Assembly (NCBI GenBank): GCA_947500505.1
Contig: CANMSL010000002.1
Span: 248,001 to 312,000, forward strand
Length of the DNA stretch: 64,000 nt
Reading direction: 5' to 3'
DNA from: an uncultured Aquimarina sp.
GTDB taxonomy: Bacteria; Bacteroidota; Bacteroidia; Flavobacteriales; Flavobacteriaceae
This document shows positions 45,188 through 54,552 of the stretch, in pieces. The position numbers and the translations under genes were made by a program. How positions within the stretch are numbered: position 1 is the first letter of the stretch; each line of letters begins with the position of its first letter. The notes under the pieces are model-generated. The model worked only from the letters and a program-made list of their open reading frames with translations, did no database searches and was not told the DNA's origin.

Positions 45188-45841
45188 ATGTCAAACATTT
45201 TTATGGCTCAATTAAAGCCAAATGATTTTAGCAAAACAGAAGATAAAATTGCAGTTGTTATCAAAGAGTTCACTTTAAAAAGGAAAGCAGATGGTATTTT
45301 TCAAAGATACAGCGAGCCTTATATTGTTTCACTAGCTATAGATCAATCTGGAGCAAATAGCCCATCCATTGACTTTAATCTTCTTCCTTTCCCTAATGTC
45401 AGGAAAGGCGATAAAATTGAATTTGACGGTCAAGGTCATTTAGTTTACGGGCCTGATAATCCAGGAGAGTTTGTGGCGTATTCAGTGCTTTTTATGGAGA
45501 GCGACGAAGATATTAGAAATCTTGGAAAAACAGTCGAGAAGATTGTTAAAGATGAGGCTGTATCTTTAGGTATAAAAGCACTATTAGCAGCTGTACCTAC
45601 TTACTCTACCGCTATAACGGTTCTACGAGAATTAACATCTTTGGTAGCAAAACGGATGCAAGAAAACAAAGACGATGAATTATTCCGACGTAATGGTACT
45701 TTACTACGTGATGTTACACCTCCTTTTGATGTCCTTAGAACATATACAGGGGAAAATGATTTTATTAAATCCAAAGTTAGTATCATACCGCTTTCTACAT
45801 CTAACAGACTTGGTAAAGCATCCAAGAGGATTAAGCTTTAG
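45188..45841 (+). CDS. Hypothetical protein, first gene of a membrane cassette
   Basis: A 217-residue soluble protein with a beta-rich N-terminal half (IAVVIKEFTLKRKADGIFQR; YIVSLAIDQSGANSPSIDF; KGDKIEFDGQGHLVYGPDN) and a helical middle (VSLGIKALLAAVPTYSTAIT). The N-terminal pattern recalls small beta-sandwich domains, but no family can be named. It is followed after 19 bp by two membrane protein genes, suggesting a soluble effector or sensor plus membrane partners. Confidence 0.68.
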   Translation: MSNIFMAQLKPNDFSKTEDKIAVVIKEFTLKRKADGIFQRYSEPYIVSLAIDQSGANSPSIDFNLLPFPNVRKGDKIEFDGQGHLVYGPDNPGEFVAYSVLFMESDEDIRNLGKTVEKIVKDEAVSLGIKALLAAVPTYSTAITVLRELTSLVAKRMQENKDDELFRRNGTLLRDVTPPFDVLRTYTGENDFIKSKVSIIPLSTSNRLGKASKRIKL

Positions 45842-45860
45842 AACACAAAATTTCAAGCCA

Positions 45861-46235
45861 ATGTCAGAGCTAAACTATATAGAAAAGATAATTAAATGGC
45901 TTAAGACACAGGTCACATGGTCGCTGATATTTACAATTTCTTGTTTTGTTTTGGGAGCAGGTATTTTATTGTATGGTTTTTTAGTCGGATTTGATTTTGA
46001 TGAAAAATATTTAGACACTGCATTTAAATTTTCCGGTGCTTTAATTGGAACCTTAGGTTCTTTCCCTGTGTTAAAAACTATTCACAGATTTAGAAGAATA
46101 GATATGTTTTTACATTTTAAAAGTGTGTTAGAGCATGCAGCAGCTAATGACATTCAAAATGATGAAATTACTCGAATAAAGAAACTTGTATGGGAAGCTA
46201 TTAATGAAATGACAACGTTAAAAAATGGAGACTAA
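45861..46235 (+). CDS. Two-helix membrane protein of the same cassette
   Basis: A 124-residue protein with two membrane segments (VTWSLIFTISCFVLGAGILL; FKFSGALIGTLGSFPVLK) and a helical cytoplasmic tail (FKSVLEHAAANDIQNDEITR). The ATG at 45861 is used; a longer frame from 45675 only overlaps the previous gene in another frame. The next gene starts inside its last codons (11-bp overlap). Topology resembles small effector membrane proteins of defence cassettes, which is not enough to assign a role. Confidence 0.7.
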   Translation: MSELNYIEKIIKWLKTQVTWSLIFTISCFVLGAGILLYGFLVGFDFDEKYLDTAFKFSGALIGTLGSFPVLKTIHRFRRIDMFLHFKSVLEHAAANDIQNDEITRIKKLVWEAINEMTTLKNGD

Positions 46236-46959
46236 AGAAGATAAATACGAAAAATATATTAAGCAAATTAAGAAAGAAGACAGGTTTTCCCGACGATGGT
46301 TTATCCTTTTTGCTATCTTGGTAATTGTCCTATCAACTTTTTTTGCAATAAAATCAAGTAATACTATAGAGAGAAAAAATCGAACAATTACTGAACAAAC
46401 TACAGAGATTGAAGCAAGAGAAGGTTTGTTATTAGCAAAAGACAGTGTCTTTAAAATCTTAAAAAGCGATGTCGAAACAATTAAAAAGAAAGTTGATACC
46501 ACCAAAATAGATAGCAATGCACTTAAGGCTTTTAACAATGTATACGAAAATGTGATTAAATACTCAAAAAATGGAGCTACTGTAGTAAGGTATTACAAAC
46601 GAAAAAATGATGACCCTAAAATTGAAAAAATTATTCAAAGGATGAATTATTATCTTAACAAACGCCCTGTTGAAAATGATAATGGTAAAACTAAAGTAAA
46701 TTCGATTTGGTATGGAGATTCCGTTGACATTAGTAAAGTAAGAGCACTAGCAAAAGAGTTAATTAAAACAAACAATGAATTCAAATTCATAAAAAACTTC
46801 AAACTTGGCAAAGGGTACGAATGGAAGATAAAAGCTATTGAAATTGGTTACGAAGAGAATTTGGATGACCTATCTACAATAACAAATGAAGAAGACATTG
46901 AAAAATGGATTAAACCTGATGTCAAAACAACAATTAAAGTTAATTTAAAAAAAGACTAA
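46225..46959 (+). CDS. Single-pass membrane protein with coiled coil
   Basis: A 244-residue protein: charged cytoplasmic N-terminus, one membrane helix (WFILFAILVIVLSTFFAI), a coiled coil (residues ~50-95, ERKNRTITEQTTEIEAREGL), then a periplasmic mixed alpha/beta domain (KIIQRMNYYLNKRPVENDNG; VRALAKELIKTNNEFKFIK). The last domain has a spacing that loosely recalls OmpA-like or SPOR-type folds but lacks their motifs. Last gene of the 45188-46959 cassette. Confidence 0.7.
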   Translation: METKEDKYEKYIKQIKKEDRFSRRWFILFAILVIVLSTFFAIKSSNTIERKNRTITEQTTEIEAREGLLLAKDSVFKILKSDVETIKKKVDTTKIDSNALKAFNNVYENVIKYSKNGATVVRYYKRKNDDPKIEKIIQRMNYYLNKRPVENDNGKTKVNSIWYGDSVDISKVRALAKELIKTNNEFKFIKNFKLGKGYEWKIKAIEIGYEENLDDLSTITNEEDIEKWIKPDVKTTIKVNLKKD

Positions 46960-47045
46960 TACATCCAATAATTTCCATAATTACTATTATGTAATTAATA
47001 ATAAAACACTGAAATATAAGGGTAAATATGCCCTATTTAACGAAT

Positions 47046-47426
47046 TTATGCTTTGATGGTATTGATGAGATCGTACTTCAGAATCTGAGTATCACGGGTG
47101 ACAAACGTAATGTCTTCTACATACGCTTGAGCAATCTGTATACGATCAAATGGATCTCCATGAATATCCGGTAAAGCCCCAATACTTGCCACATGTTCAT
47201 GTGTAATGGGCAATGGTAGAAAAAAGTCCTTGTCCATGAAATCCATAATGTCAGTGCCAACAGATAACTTACCTTTAGCGGATTTCAATGCGATTTCCCA
47301 CGGCACAGCTGCACTCACAAATACCGTGTTCTGGATGTTCTCAATAGCATTCACCGCTTCTTTAGACAGTCGTTCTGGTTCATTCTGCCACCAGAGATAG
47401 ACATGTGTATCGATCAAATATCTCAA
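47046..47426 (-). CDS. PIN-domain toxin (VapC-like)
   Basis: A 126-residue PIN-domain protein. Acidic active-site residues are visible in YLIDTHVYLWW (Asp6), PWEIALK (Glu), GDPFDRIQIAQA and VTRDTQILKY. The type is the COG3744-like PIN toxin that pairs with Phd antitoxins. Expected to be an endoribonuclease that blocks translation when free. Overlaps the antitoxin gene by 4 bp. Confidence 0.9.
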   Translation of the reverse strand: MRYLIDTHVYLWWQNEPERLSKEAVNAIENIQNTVFVSAAVPWEIALKSAKGKLSVGTDIMDFMDKDFFLPLPITHEHVASIGALPDIHGDPFDRIQIAQAYVEDITFVTRDTQILKYDLINTIKA

Positions 47427-47668
47427 AGGGTTGACCCCTCAAACGCATCGATAATATCCTGATCCACGGCATCGAAATCATCTGGAATCATGAATTGGCC
47501 TCGTAAATGCCCGCCTACCCGTTTCTTGATGGGTTGTTCTTCGATTAATGGTGTTAGCTGTATCAAAGGATGATTACGCTTACCAATTACTACCTTTTCT
47601 CCTGCCAGTACCATATCAACGATTTGAGAAAGGTTATCTCTTGCTTCTCCAATATTAAAGGTTTTCAT
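47423..47668 (-). CDS. Phd/YefM-family antitoxin
   Basis: An 81-residue protein beginning MKTFNIGEARDNLSQIVDMV, then LAGEKVVIGKRNHPLIQL, the N-terminal DNA-binding fold of Phd antitoxins; the C-terminal part (FDAVDQDIIDAFEGSTL) would neutralise the toxin. First gene of the pair, with a Shine-Dalgarno GGAGCAGAAAG. Two upstream palindromes (47690-47701 and 47737-47758) are likely sites for self-regulation. The start is unambiguous. Confidence 0.88.
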   Translation of the reverse strand: MKTFNIGEARDNLSQIVDMVLAGEKVVIGKRNHPLIQLTPLIEEQPIKKRVGGHLRGQFMIPDDFDAVDQDIIDAFEGSTL

Positions 47669-47689
47669 CTTTCTGCTCCATCTTGGCTA

Positions 47690-47701
47690 ACTTGTACAAG
47701 T
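47690..47701. promoter_or_regulatory. Palindromic operator over the toxin-antitoxin -10 region
   Basis: ACTTGTACAAGT is a perfect 12-bp palindrome. On the minus strand it overlaps TATACT, a sigma70-like -10 box, 22 bp before the antitoxin start, so binding there would block transcription. Confidence 0.55.
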
Positions 47702-47736
47702 ATAGCATACATCTCCACTGAAGAAAAGCTCGCAGT

Positions 47737-47758
47737 TTATATATCCTTCGATATATAA
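47737..47758. promoter_or_regulatory. Second inverted repeat upstream of the antitoxin
   Basis: TTATATATC-CTTC-GATATATAA is a perfect 9-bp inverted repeat, about 70 bp upstream of the antitoxin start. It could be an additional operator, or a terminator of the neighbouring gene. Confidence 0.4.
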
Positions 47759-47776
47759 CCCCTATTCCCACTTACA

Positions 47777-48376
47777 TTATAATCCCTGATAATGAATACC
47801 TAGGTAAATTTTCACATATAGAGGAAGCAATTTTCTTCCATTACGATAGTGAGATACATCGTACAAATCCTTGTAATATTCCAAATCCTCAAGAATATTC
47901 TCTAATATGCCCTCTTGTCCTGATTTGACCATTTTATTTCCACGTTCCCTCTTTCTTTGCTCCACTCGTGAGGTATTGGAATTGTTAGTCACCATTTTTT
48001 TATATTTAATCCATGCTGCATTAATATCATCATTAATACCAAAAAGCCGAGCATTTGCTCTGTAACTTTTTGTCAATTCGGATAGCACTGTTTCCCACGT
48101 TTCGGAAGAAATATAGATAGATATTTCAGAGTCAATAGGACATTTCTTATACTTGAAGTCCTTCGACTCTCTAGGTCCCAAGTAAATAGTATCCGATGTA
48201 TTATGGCTAAAAATGATACCGATTTTTGCTCTAGATTTGTTCTTGACTGAAAATTTCTTGGGGCTTTTGTGCTTAGCTATTATATAATTGTGGGCAAAAA
48301 CAGTCTCGTTTTGAGAATATCCTGAAATAGATGCTATAAAAAAGAGCAGAAAGTAAAGTGAGTGTTTGGCAGTCAT
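47777..48376 (-). CDS. Secreted hypothetical protein
   Basis: A 199-residue protein with signal peptide MTAKHSLYFLLFFIASISGY and cleavage after S-Q, a Bacteroidetes-type site. The mature part has beta-strand-like segments (FSVKNKSRAKIGIIF; SDTIYLGPRESKDFKY) and a helical, basic middle. No family recognised. The leader has no Shine-Dalgarno, unlike the toxin-antitoxin pair just downstream, which supports a mosaic origin. Confidence 0.75.
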   Translation of the reverse strand: MTAKHSLYFLLFFIASISGYSQNETVFAHNYIIAKHKSPKKFSVKNKSRAKIGIIFSHNTSDTIYLGPRESKDFKYKKCPIDSEISIYISSETWETVLSELTKSYRANARLFGINDDINAAWIKYKKMVTNNSNTSRVEQRKRERGNKMVKSGQEGILENILEDLEYYKDLYDVSHYRNGRKLLPLYVKIYLGIHYQGL

Positions 48377-48498
48377 TTTGTAGTGATTTTCAATTACATA
48401 AAGATATGATTATCACCTCTAACAACAAACTAAATTCATTAACCTTTCATTAATAAATATGCTCTAAAATACTACTAGACAATATTTTGAGACACATA

Positions 48499-49095
48499 AT
48501 GTTTGACGATGACACTAAAAATGAAGCTTCTGAAATTATCCGTAATTCATTTGGTAATGTAAATCAGGTGGATAGTACAGATCCTTCAGATTCAAGGAAG
48601 GACTGGGAAGTTTTGTGGGATAATGCAAAAGCCGACCTTGTAGAACAAAGAGAGAACAGCTCTATTCTTGAAGAAAGGGATAAAAAATATGACGGTGTAG
48701 AATTTATCACATACATTGATGAACAGGGAAAAGAGCGAGAACTGGCTATCACAGGCATAGGTTACTTTAATGAAAATGATGAATATGTCGGAAAGATGAA
48801 TGCTTTTGGCTATGATAGATTACCTTCAGATGTTCAAGAAGCCCTTGGTAAACGTGAGGATGTAGTAGATAAATGGATCGTATGGAATTCCGATCAGGAA
48901 AAGTTATTTGATGCCTTTATTTTTTATCAGAGAGATGATTCGCACGGATATGATACATGGGAGGAGTATCGCGACGCCAAAGGATTGAGTCCTAAAGAAG
49001 AAATTGTCCTATCAAAAGCTCAAGACGTAGATGAAGTTACTACGCCGAAAGAAACACCTCTCGTTGAACAGGATGATATAACTCGGAAACTGTAG
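48499..49095 (+). CDS. Acidic hypothetical protein
   Basis: A 198-residue acidic soluble protein (MFDDDTKNEASEIIRNSFGN; GVEFITYIDEQGKERELAIT; GYDTWEEYRDAKGLSPKEEI). The ATG at 48499 is chosen over a TTG four codons upstream. Central beta segments and an acidic tail are visible. Function not recognised. It is a single gene between the secreted protein and the hemopexin-FAD gene. Confidence 0.65.
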   Translation: MFDDDTKNEASEIIRNSFGNVNQVDSTDPSDSRKDWEVLWDNAKADLVEQRENSSILEERDKKYDGVEFITYIDEQGKERELAITGIGYFNENDEYVGKMNAFGYDRLPSDVQEALGKREDVVDKWIVWNSDQEKLFDAFIFYQRDDSHGYDTWEEYRDAKGLSPKEEIVLSKAQDVDEVTTPKETPLVEQDDITRKL

Positions 49096-49253
49096 TAATT
49101 GAACAAGAGTTTCAAGACAGTGATCATTCTTTATCATTATGTTCGAAACCATTTTCCAGATGATACATTATGTATTTTTTTGTTACGGAGCCAACAGCCA
49201 TTATATTATATATCAATAGAGAAAATGTATTTTTCCTTCGTTAAGTTAAGTAA

Positions 49254-52200
49254 CTAAGATGGAATTACTTTTTTGAAATACCATCTTACTGGATTATCAT
49301 GAATATATGTGCTTTCAAGGATATATAAATCACCATTAAGAGTATAACCACATATCTTTATACATGATTCATCCTCCACTGCGTGTATGGGGCCTATGAA
49401 TCTATTTTTAATAGTGGTTATTGGTGTTTGATATCGCTCTTTTATCCAATTTTTCCCGAAATACATATAGTTACCACTGACATTTTCAATTGTCTCAATA
49501 GGTTGACTGTTCGTATCCTCTGTTAGTTCAATCAAAGAGAGATTCCAAGCTCCCCTCATCCATCGATACTGCACCAGTGAACCATTTTCAAGTAAACCGA
49601 ATACATAGTGTCTATTCTGAATCCAAACATTTGTTATATGAGTTACACTAAACGGTGTACGACGTTTAACATCAGGAAGGATTTGTCCTGCTGTTACATA
49701 TAAAAAACCAGAACTATCCTGATCAAAAACGAACTGCCTCAATTGATTTGTAGTGTCAAGCCAATGTAATACCAAGTTATCTGATCCCATATTTTTGTAA
49801 CCTATAATCTGTCCAATAGGTCGAGCTTCCTCTTCAACATCTGCGGACCATTTTGTTAAAATTCTTTTGGTTCTTGAATCGACTCTGCAAAAATTTATCT
49901 TTCTATCAGCCGATAGATTGATAAGTAAAACCTCATGTTCGGAAAGCTGGATTGCTTCAAGATTAAATGTCCCCCTCACCTCACCTAATGGGAAAATGTT
50001 ATTACCATAATTGCTCCAATTAATGTTACCATCGTGAGAAATTTCAAATGAATTTAATATATGGTACTTATCGAATGCGAATATTGTAGATTTAATTCCA
50101 CCATAATTTGACACTTTCAATTCGGAAATCATATTATTTTGAGAAATTGATTCGATAGAGTAATTTACTTTTTTCCATTCATTTTTTTCTTCAGCTAGGA
50201 ATAAGTTTTCTTGATTTGAGTATCCGACTAATTTAACCCCATCTAACTTCAAAAATGTTATTGAACCCCTATATGACTCTAATCCTACTCTTTGTGTAAA
50301 ATAATTAGAAAATGTTCCTTTATTATCGTTATTTTCTAACTGTGTTTTAACACTTTTATATTTTGACAGAGAGCCGTGATAATGATGTTTAACATCAAAC
50401 GCATTAAGTGTATGTGCCTGGCCCCAATGCAATCTTCCATACTTTTTTGCCAATTGTTCAAACTTTTTAACAAAGACTTCAGTATCCCCTTCCATATTAC
50501 CATCATTTACTCGATTATCTACTGCGGTAATTTCTTTTAATACTAAACATTCAATGTGGCACATTCGATAATTATACTCTTTGGTAACATAGTCTGTATT
50601 TCCTAAATTATCTCCTGAAAAGTTTGGTGCCAAAAAAGCTTTGGAAGGTTTAGTAAATCTTAATGAGAAAAAACCCATGAATTTCTTTCCTTCACCAAAA
50701 AGCCCATCGAACTCCTCAAATACTTCCTCTAAAAAATCAAGGTGACGATTATTCTCAGTTGTTACGACAGCCTCCATGCCAATACCTGGTTCTTTGGACC
50801 CTCTACCATCATAAGTATTTCGTGAAACAAAGCTTGGTAGATATTCAGAAATGGCAGGGCGACTGGCTGGGATTAGAAATCCAGAAATCTCATCTGCTAC
50901 TGTACCAGTACCACCACTTTCTGCTCTTACAATCATCCAAGCCTGTCTAACAAGTGTCCATGCATTCATAAGTTGTTTATGGTTTCGATGGACTTGATCA
51001 ATTGCCGCTGCAGTTCTGGCTCCTAATGCCAACCATCCACCAATACCCGCTGTAAAAACTGAAGCAGCACCGACCAATATTCCAGTTAACCAATCTCTTC
51101 CAGTATTATTCCTTGGTTGTTTTTTTCTTACATACTTGTCATAGGGTCTATCGCTACTAGGTCTAATATAGTTAACCAAAAACACATCACGATCTTTGCT
51201 TGCCGTTGGCCTGTAATCATCACTTTTTCTATAAACATTAATAAGCAGTTCAAAGGCTTCCAGTCGTGGAATTGTATATCCTATATTTGGAACTTTTAAT
51301 GGATGTCCAGTAATACCCAATAATTCTGTTGCATTATTAATGGGATTAAGAAGACTTACATTTGTGAGCTTTGACCTTAATATATCCCAAGATGATTTTT
51401 GCATCTTACGAGCTAAACTATACTGAGTTTCAACTTCTAGTAAAACTACCGCAATCACTCCTAAAGTGCCTGCAGAAACCAATACTGAGTAAAACCAATC
51501 GTTATTTATGATAATATTATTTCTTTTAAGATCTGGAAAATGACGTCCGATTAAATCTCGATTAATGTATCTTTCAGTATTTTCAATCCAATATGATTCG
51601 CCGCCATTGCTTATTAAATAAATTCCCCTAATATAATCTGCAAACGGAGGTTTATTATGATCAGGTCCATGACTGCCTGTTGACAAAAGACCTGCAATGG
51701 TTTGACCCGAACTAGCTCCCATGGTCGAGAGTGCCCACCTTCCACGATTAGTAGGTTCAATATATTCTTCGTTGTTATCTAAAACTTGTATTAAATCACG
51801 AATAAGCATACCTGCCTGACATAACACAAATTTCCTACTAAAATCACCTAACAATCTTGAATTTAGAACTGTGTTTGTATCATTCCAGATTCGGTTGCCT
51901 TGGTAAAACCCTAATGGTCTATTTAATTTTTCTAAGCTGACAATTATATCTTCCGAGTATATAACATCAGTATAAGACCAACGACTACCTACTACCCGTA
52001 ATTTTCTGTCCACATTCTCTGCAGATACTATTAGTTGAGAAATTTCTTTGTATGTTTCAGGTTCGGCAAAATGTTCAGTTCGAAATTGTAAATTTTCATA
52101 CCAGTTTTTAATATATTTTGATTTATTTAAGGGAATATTTGACGCACTATCCAGCCAAGTTTTTAGGAAATTATCTGACCATGACCAATCAGCAATTTTT

Positions 52201-52793
52201 CTCGGATAGCCATTATCAACAACTCCTGGCCCAGTATTCCCACGTGTAATACAAATGTACTGGTCTCCTGAAAAAAAATACGCTTTATTTCCTGACTGGA
52301 AAGCAGCATTAATTCCATGTTTTCCAAATTCTTCAGGAAAATTCCATACTGAAATAGATTTAGGATAGCCTGCATCAACAGTTCCTGGTCCAGTATTACC
52401 TCTTGTAATGCGGATGTATTGGTCTCCTGAAAAAAAATATGCCTTATTTCCAGACTGGAAAGCAGCATTAACTCCATATTTCCCAAATTCTTCAGGAAAA
52501 TTCCATACTGAAATAGATTTAGGATAGCCTGCATCAACAATGAAAGATCCATTAGAATTGCGATTCAATCTAACATATTCGTTATCTGAAAAGAAATATG
52601 CTTTATTACCAGACTGAAAAGCTGAATCTATCCCTCCTTGATCAAAACTAGATGGAAGACTCCATAAATCTATCGATTTTGGGTATCCCGAATCAATAGA
52701 TCCTTGACCTATTCCATTATCGGTGAAACGAATATAGCTTCTTTTAGAAAAAAAATATATCTTGGAAGCAGCATTAAATACCGCATTGCTCAT
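49254..52793 (-). CDS. Hemopexin-repeat / FAD-linked oxidase fusion protein
   Basis: A 1179-residue protein. Residues 1-215 hold four hemopexin-like repeats of about 50 aa, for example NAAFQSGNKAYFFSGDQYIR, then ITRGNTGPGTVDAGYPKSIS and VWNFPEEFG. Residues ~235-470 form an FAD-binding_4 domain: RVVGSRWSYTDVIYSEDIIV, and LLSTGSHGPDHNKPP, whose His is a candidate for covalent FAD as in VAO/ALO-family oxidases. A hydrophobic Gly/Ala-rich segment (GILVGAASVFTAGIGGWLAL) follows, then an oxidase substrate region, and a C-terminal ~280 residues with beta-propeller-like repeats. No signal peptide. Substrate unknown. Confidence 0.82.
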   Translation of the reverse strand: MSNAVFNAASKIYFFSKRSYIRFTDNGIGQGSIDSGYPKSIDLWSLPSSFDQGGIDSAFQSGNKAYFFSDNEYVRLNRNSNGSFIVDAGYPKSISVWNFPEEFGKYGVNAAFQSGNKAYFFSGDQYIRITRGNTGPGTVDAGYPKSISVWNFPEEFGKHGINAAFQSGNKAYFFSGDQYICITRGNTGPGVVDNGYPRKIADWSWSDNFLKTWLDSASNIPLNKSKYIKNWYENLQFRTEHFAEPETYKEISQLIVSAENVDRKLRVVGSRWSYTDVIYSEDIIVSLEKLNRPLGFYQGNRIWNDTNTVLNSRLLGDFSRKFVLCQAGMLIRDLIQVLDNNEEYIEPTNRGRWALSTMGASSGQTIAGLLSTGSHGPDHNKPPFADYIRGIYLISNGGESYWIENTERYINRDLIGRHFPDLKRNNIIINNDWFYSVLVSAGTLGVIAVVLLEVETQYSLARKMQKSSWDILRSKLTNVSLLNPINNATELLGITGHPLKVPNIGYTIPRLEAFELLINVYRKSDDYRPTASKDRDVFLVNYIRPSSDRPYDKYVRKKQPRNNTGRDWLTGILVGAASVFTAGIGGWLALGARTAAAIDQVHRNHKQLMNAWTLVRQAWMIVRAESGGTGTVADEISGFLIPASRPAISEYLPSFVSRNTYDGRGSKEPGIGMEAVVTTENNRHLDFLEEVFEEFDGLFGEGKKFMGFFSLRFTKPSKAFLAPNFSGDNLGNTDYVTKEYNYRMCHIECLVLKEITAVDNRVNDGNMEGDTEVFVKKFEQLAKKYGRLHWGQAHTLNAFDVKHHYHGSLSKYKSVKTQLENNDNKGTFSNYFTQRVGLESYRGSITFLKLDGVKLVGYSNQENLFLAEEKNEWKKVNYSIESISQNNMISELKVSNYGGIKSTIFAFDKYHILNSFEISHDGNINWSNYGNNIFPLGEVRGTFNLEAIQLSEHEVLLINLSADRKINFCRVDSRTKRILTKWSADVEEEARPIGQIIGYKNMGSDNLVLHWLDTTNQLRQFVFDQDSSGFLYVTAGQILPDVKRRTPFSVTHITNVWIQNRHYVFGLLENGSLVQYRWMRGAWNLSLIELTEDTNSQPIETIENVSGNYMYFGKNWIKERYQTPITTIKNRFIGPIHAVEDESCIKICGYTLNGDLYILESTYIHDNPVRWYFKKVIPS

Positions 52794-52990
52794 AACTTTC
52801 TTCTGAATTTGTTTTAAAAATTTAGATTCCTATTCTTCTGCATTCTTGAAAAGAAACAAAATGAACTTTCATGTTCAAAACTAGAAAAATTAAAGTGGGG
52901 TAATTTTATACCTAAGATAATAAAAATAAGTGAGTGTCAAATTTTATTAAATTTTTCCATATCACACCTTAGGAAATTAACACTATCGCC

Positions 52991-54463
52991 TCAAATTTCC
53001 TTAACGTAATAATCGCGAAGTATTTCAGTAAATTTCTTGGACTTGATTTCCTTAGATAATCCGATCATTTGTTCTAGATCAATAAAATCTATATTGTATT
53101 TTTTGGTGTTAGCCTTTTTCTTCTCCAAATATTCAATTGCCTCCTGTGTAAATCCACCTGTTGACCAAAACTGAAATGTAATTGCTCGTTCCGAAAGAGA
53201 TGGTTGTTCCAGAATCCATTTCCTTATAACAGGGACTTTTTCTCCTAGCCATGTTTCAACCTCTTCTTTGTCTACCATGCTATTATAACCTTTGCACTCG
53301 GATACAAAAATGCTATTGGGTAATAATCCAAAGACATCAATTTCTCTCCTGTTCCCGTCATGAATAATCATTTTACCTATATCGATAGTATGACATATAC
53401 GTCCTTGATAATAGCCAACGGCCAACTCAAATAAGTCGCCTCTTAAATTATTGGTTTTTCCATCAACTAGCTTATTTAATTTCAATATCAAATCTAAATA
53501 GGCTTCTGGGTTTTTCTTAAGAATGGCACCAGCATTGGTAACTAGATTTATGAGGGAATTTAACAACTCTTTGTACTTATCACCAAAAAGTTCATCTACA
53601 AACCCAATTACTACTCCTTCAGCTTTCAGTGAGTTAAGTGCCTTCGTATCCATAGAATCTACAATCAAAAAAGGGATGAAATTACCAACTCCTTTTCTGT
53701 ATTTTAGAACCCTTATCTTATTAATAAAAAACTCAACCTCACTTTCGATAATGGAATTACCTATCAATATATCAGCTATCACAAAGCCAGGAATTAATAC
53801 TTTATTACCTTTTTTGGGTAGTGATCCAATATATGACGGAGATACAAAATTGAACTGATAATTACCAAAACTACTATGAAATTTTGAACTATTGTATGAA
53901 GACAAGCCTATTTTTCTAGCCCAATCATTGAACTGAATTAAAAGGAAATTTTTAGCCGTTTCTATACCTTTTGCCCTATTTGGACTTAGAGCATGTGTGC
54001 TAATTGGACTTGATATAGTTACAAACTCATCACCTATATTAACCAGTTTCAAATTTTCTAACTTTTCTAAAACAGAGGAAAAGGTTATATGACCTTTTAA
54101 GTTTTCAATTGGATTGACTGAATAAGATGGCATCTGATTCAGCCTAATTTGACCATAATGAAAATCTAAAGATTGTAAAATAGTATGGTACTGTTTTCCA
54201 GATTTCCGAAACGCTCTAGATAAACCTTCATAATAATCCTCACTCCCATAAACCTCTTTACTGCAAAACAAAATTTGTCCGTCTGCGAATAATCCTCGGA
54301 TTTTTACGATGTCACCTTTTACCCTTGAAATACGTTTTCTTGCTGCTTCATTAGAAAGCCCTTTATTAGATTTCATAAGGGTTTCAAGCAATTCTCCAGA
54401 CAATATTGGGCTATTGTCATTTATGTATTTTTCTAAATTTGTCACGCCACACAATTTATACAA
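52991..54463 (-). CDS. wHTH plus PD-(D/E)XK nuclease-like protein
   Basis: A 490-residue protein. The N-terminal ~60 residues resemble a winged helix (LLETLMKSNKGLSNEAARKR). A nuclease-like core lies near residues 340-400: LRGDLFELAVGYYQGR, then REIDVFGLLPNSIFVSECKG, giving E...D...E-C-K of the restriction-endonuclease fold. The middle (about 180-330) is of unknown fold. It is 89 bp downstream of the helicase gene on the same strand, so it may be a third component of that system or an independent nuclease. Confidence 0.75.
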   Translation of the reverse strand: MYKLCGVTNLEKYINDNSPILSGELLETLMKSNKGLSNEAARKRISRVKGDIVKIRGLFADGQILFCSKEVYGSEDYYEGLSRAFRKSGKQYHTILQSLDFHYGQIRLNQMPSYSVNPIENLKGHITFSSVLEKLENLKLVNIGDEFVTISSPISTHALSPNRAKGIETAKNFLLIQFNDWARKIGLSSYNSSKFHSSFGNYQFNFVSPSYIGSLPKKGNKVLIPGFVIADILIGNSIIESEVEFFINKIRVLKYRKGVGNFIPFLIVDSMDTKALNSLKAEGVVIGFVDELFGDKYKELLNSLINLVTNAGAILKKNPEAYLDLILKLNKLVDGKTNNLRGDLFELAVGYYQGRICHTIDIGKMIIHDGNRREIDVFGLLPNSIFVSECKGYNSMVDKEEVETWLGEKVPVIRKWILEQPSLSERAITFQFWSTGGFTQEAIEYLEKKKANTKKYNIDFIDLEQMIGLSKEIKSKKFTEILRDYYVKEI

Positions 54464-54552
54464 GATTTACTAAATAACACCATGTCGTTTTTTAAAATCA
54501 TAAGATTAAAAGTAGTTTTTTATAAAAAAAGCAGAGATACTTTATAAGTAAG

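Noticed and set aside
45675..45860. Long N-terminal extension of the two-helix membrane protein
   Set aside because: These codons overlap the upstream gene in a different frame; the internal ATG at 45861 gives a normal protein.
52230..52570. Direct repeats as a satellite or mobile element
   Set aside because: They are in frame and encode hemopexin repeats of one protein.
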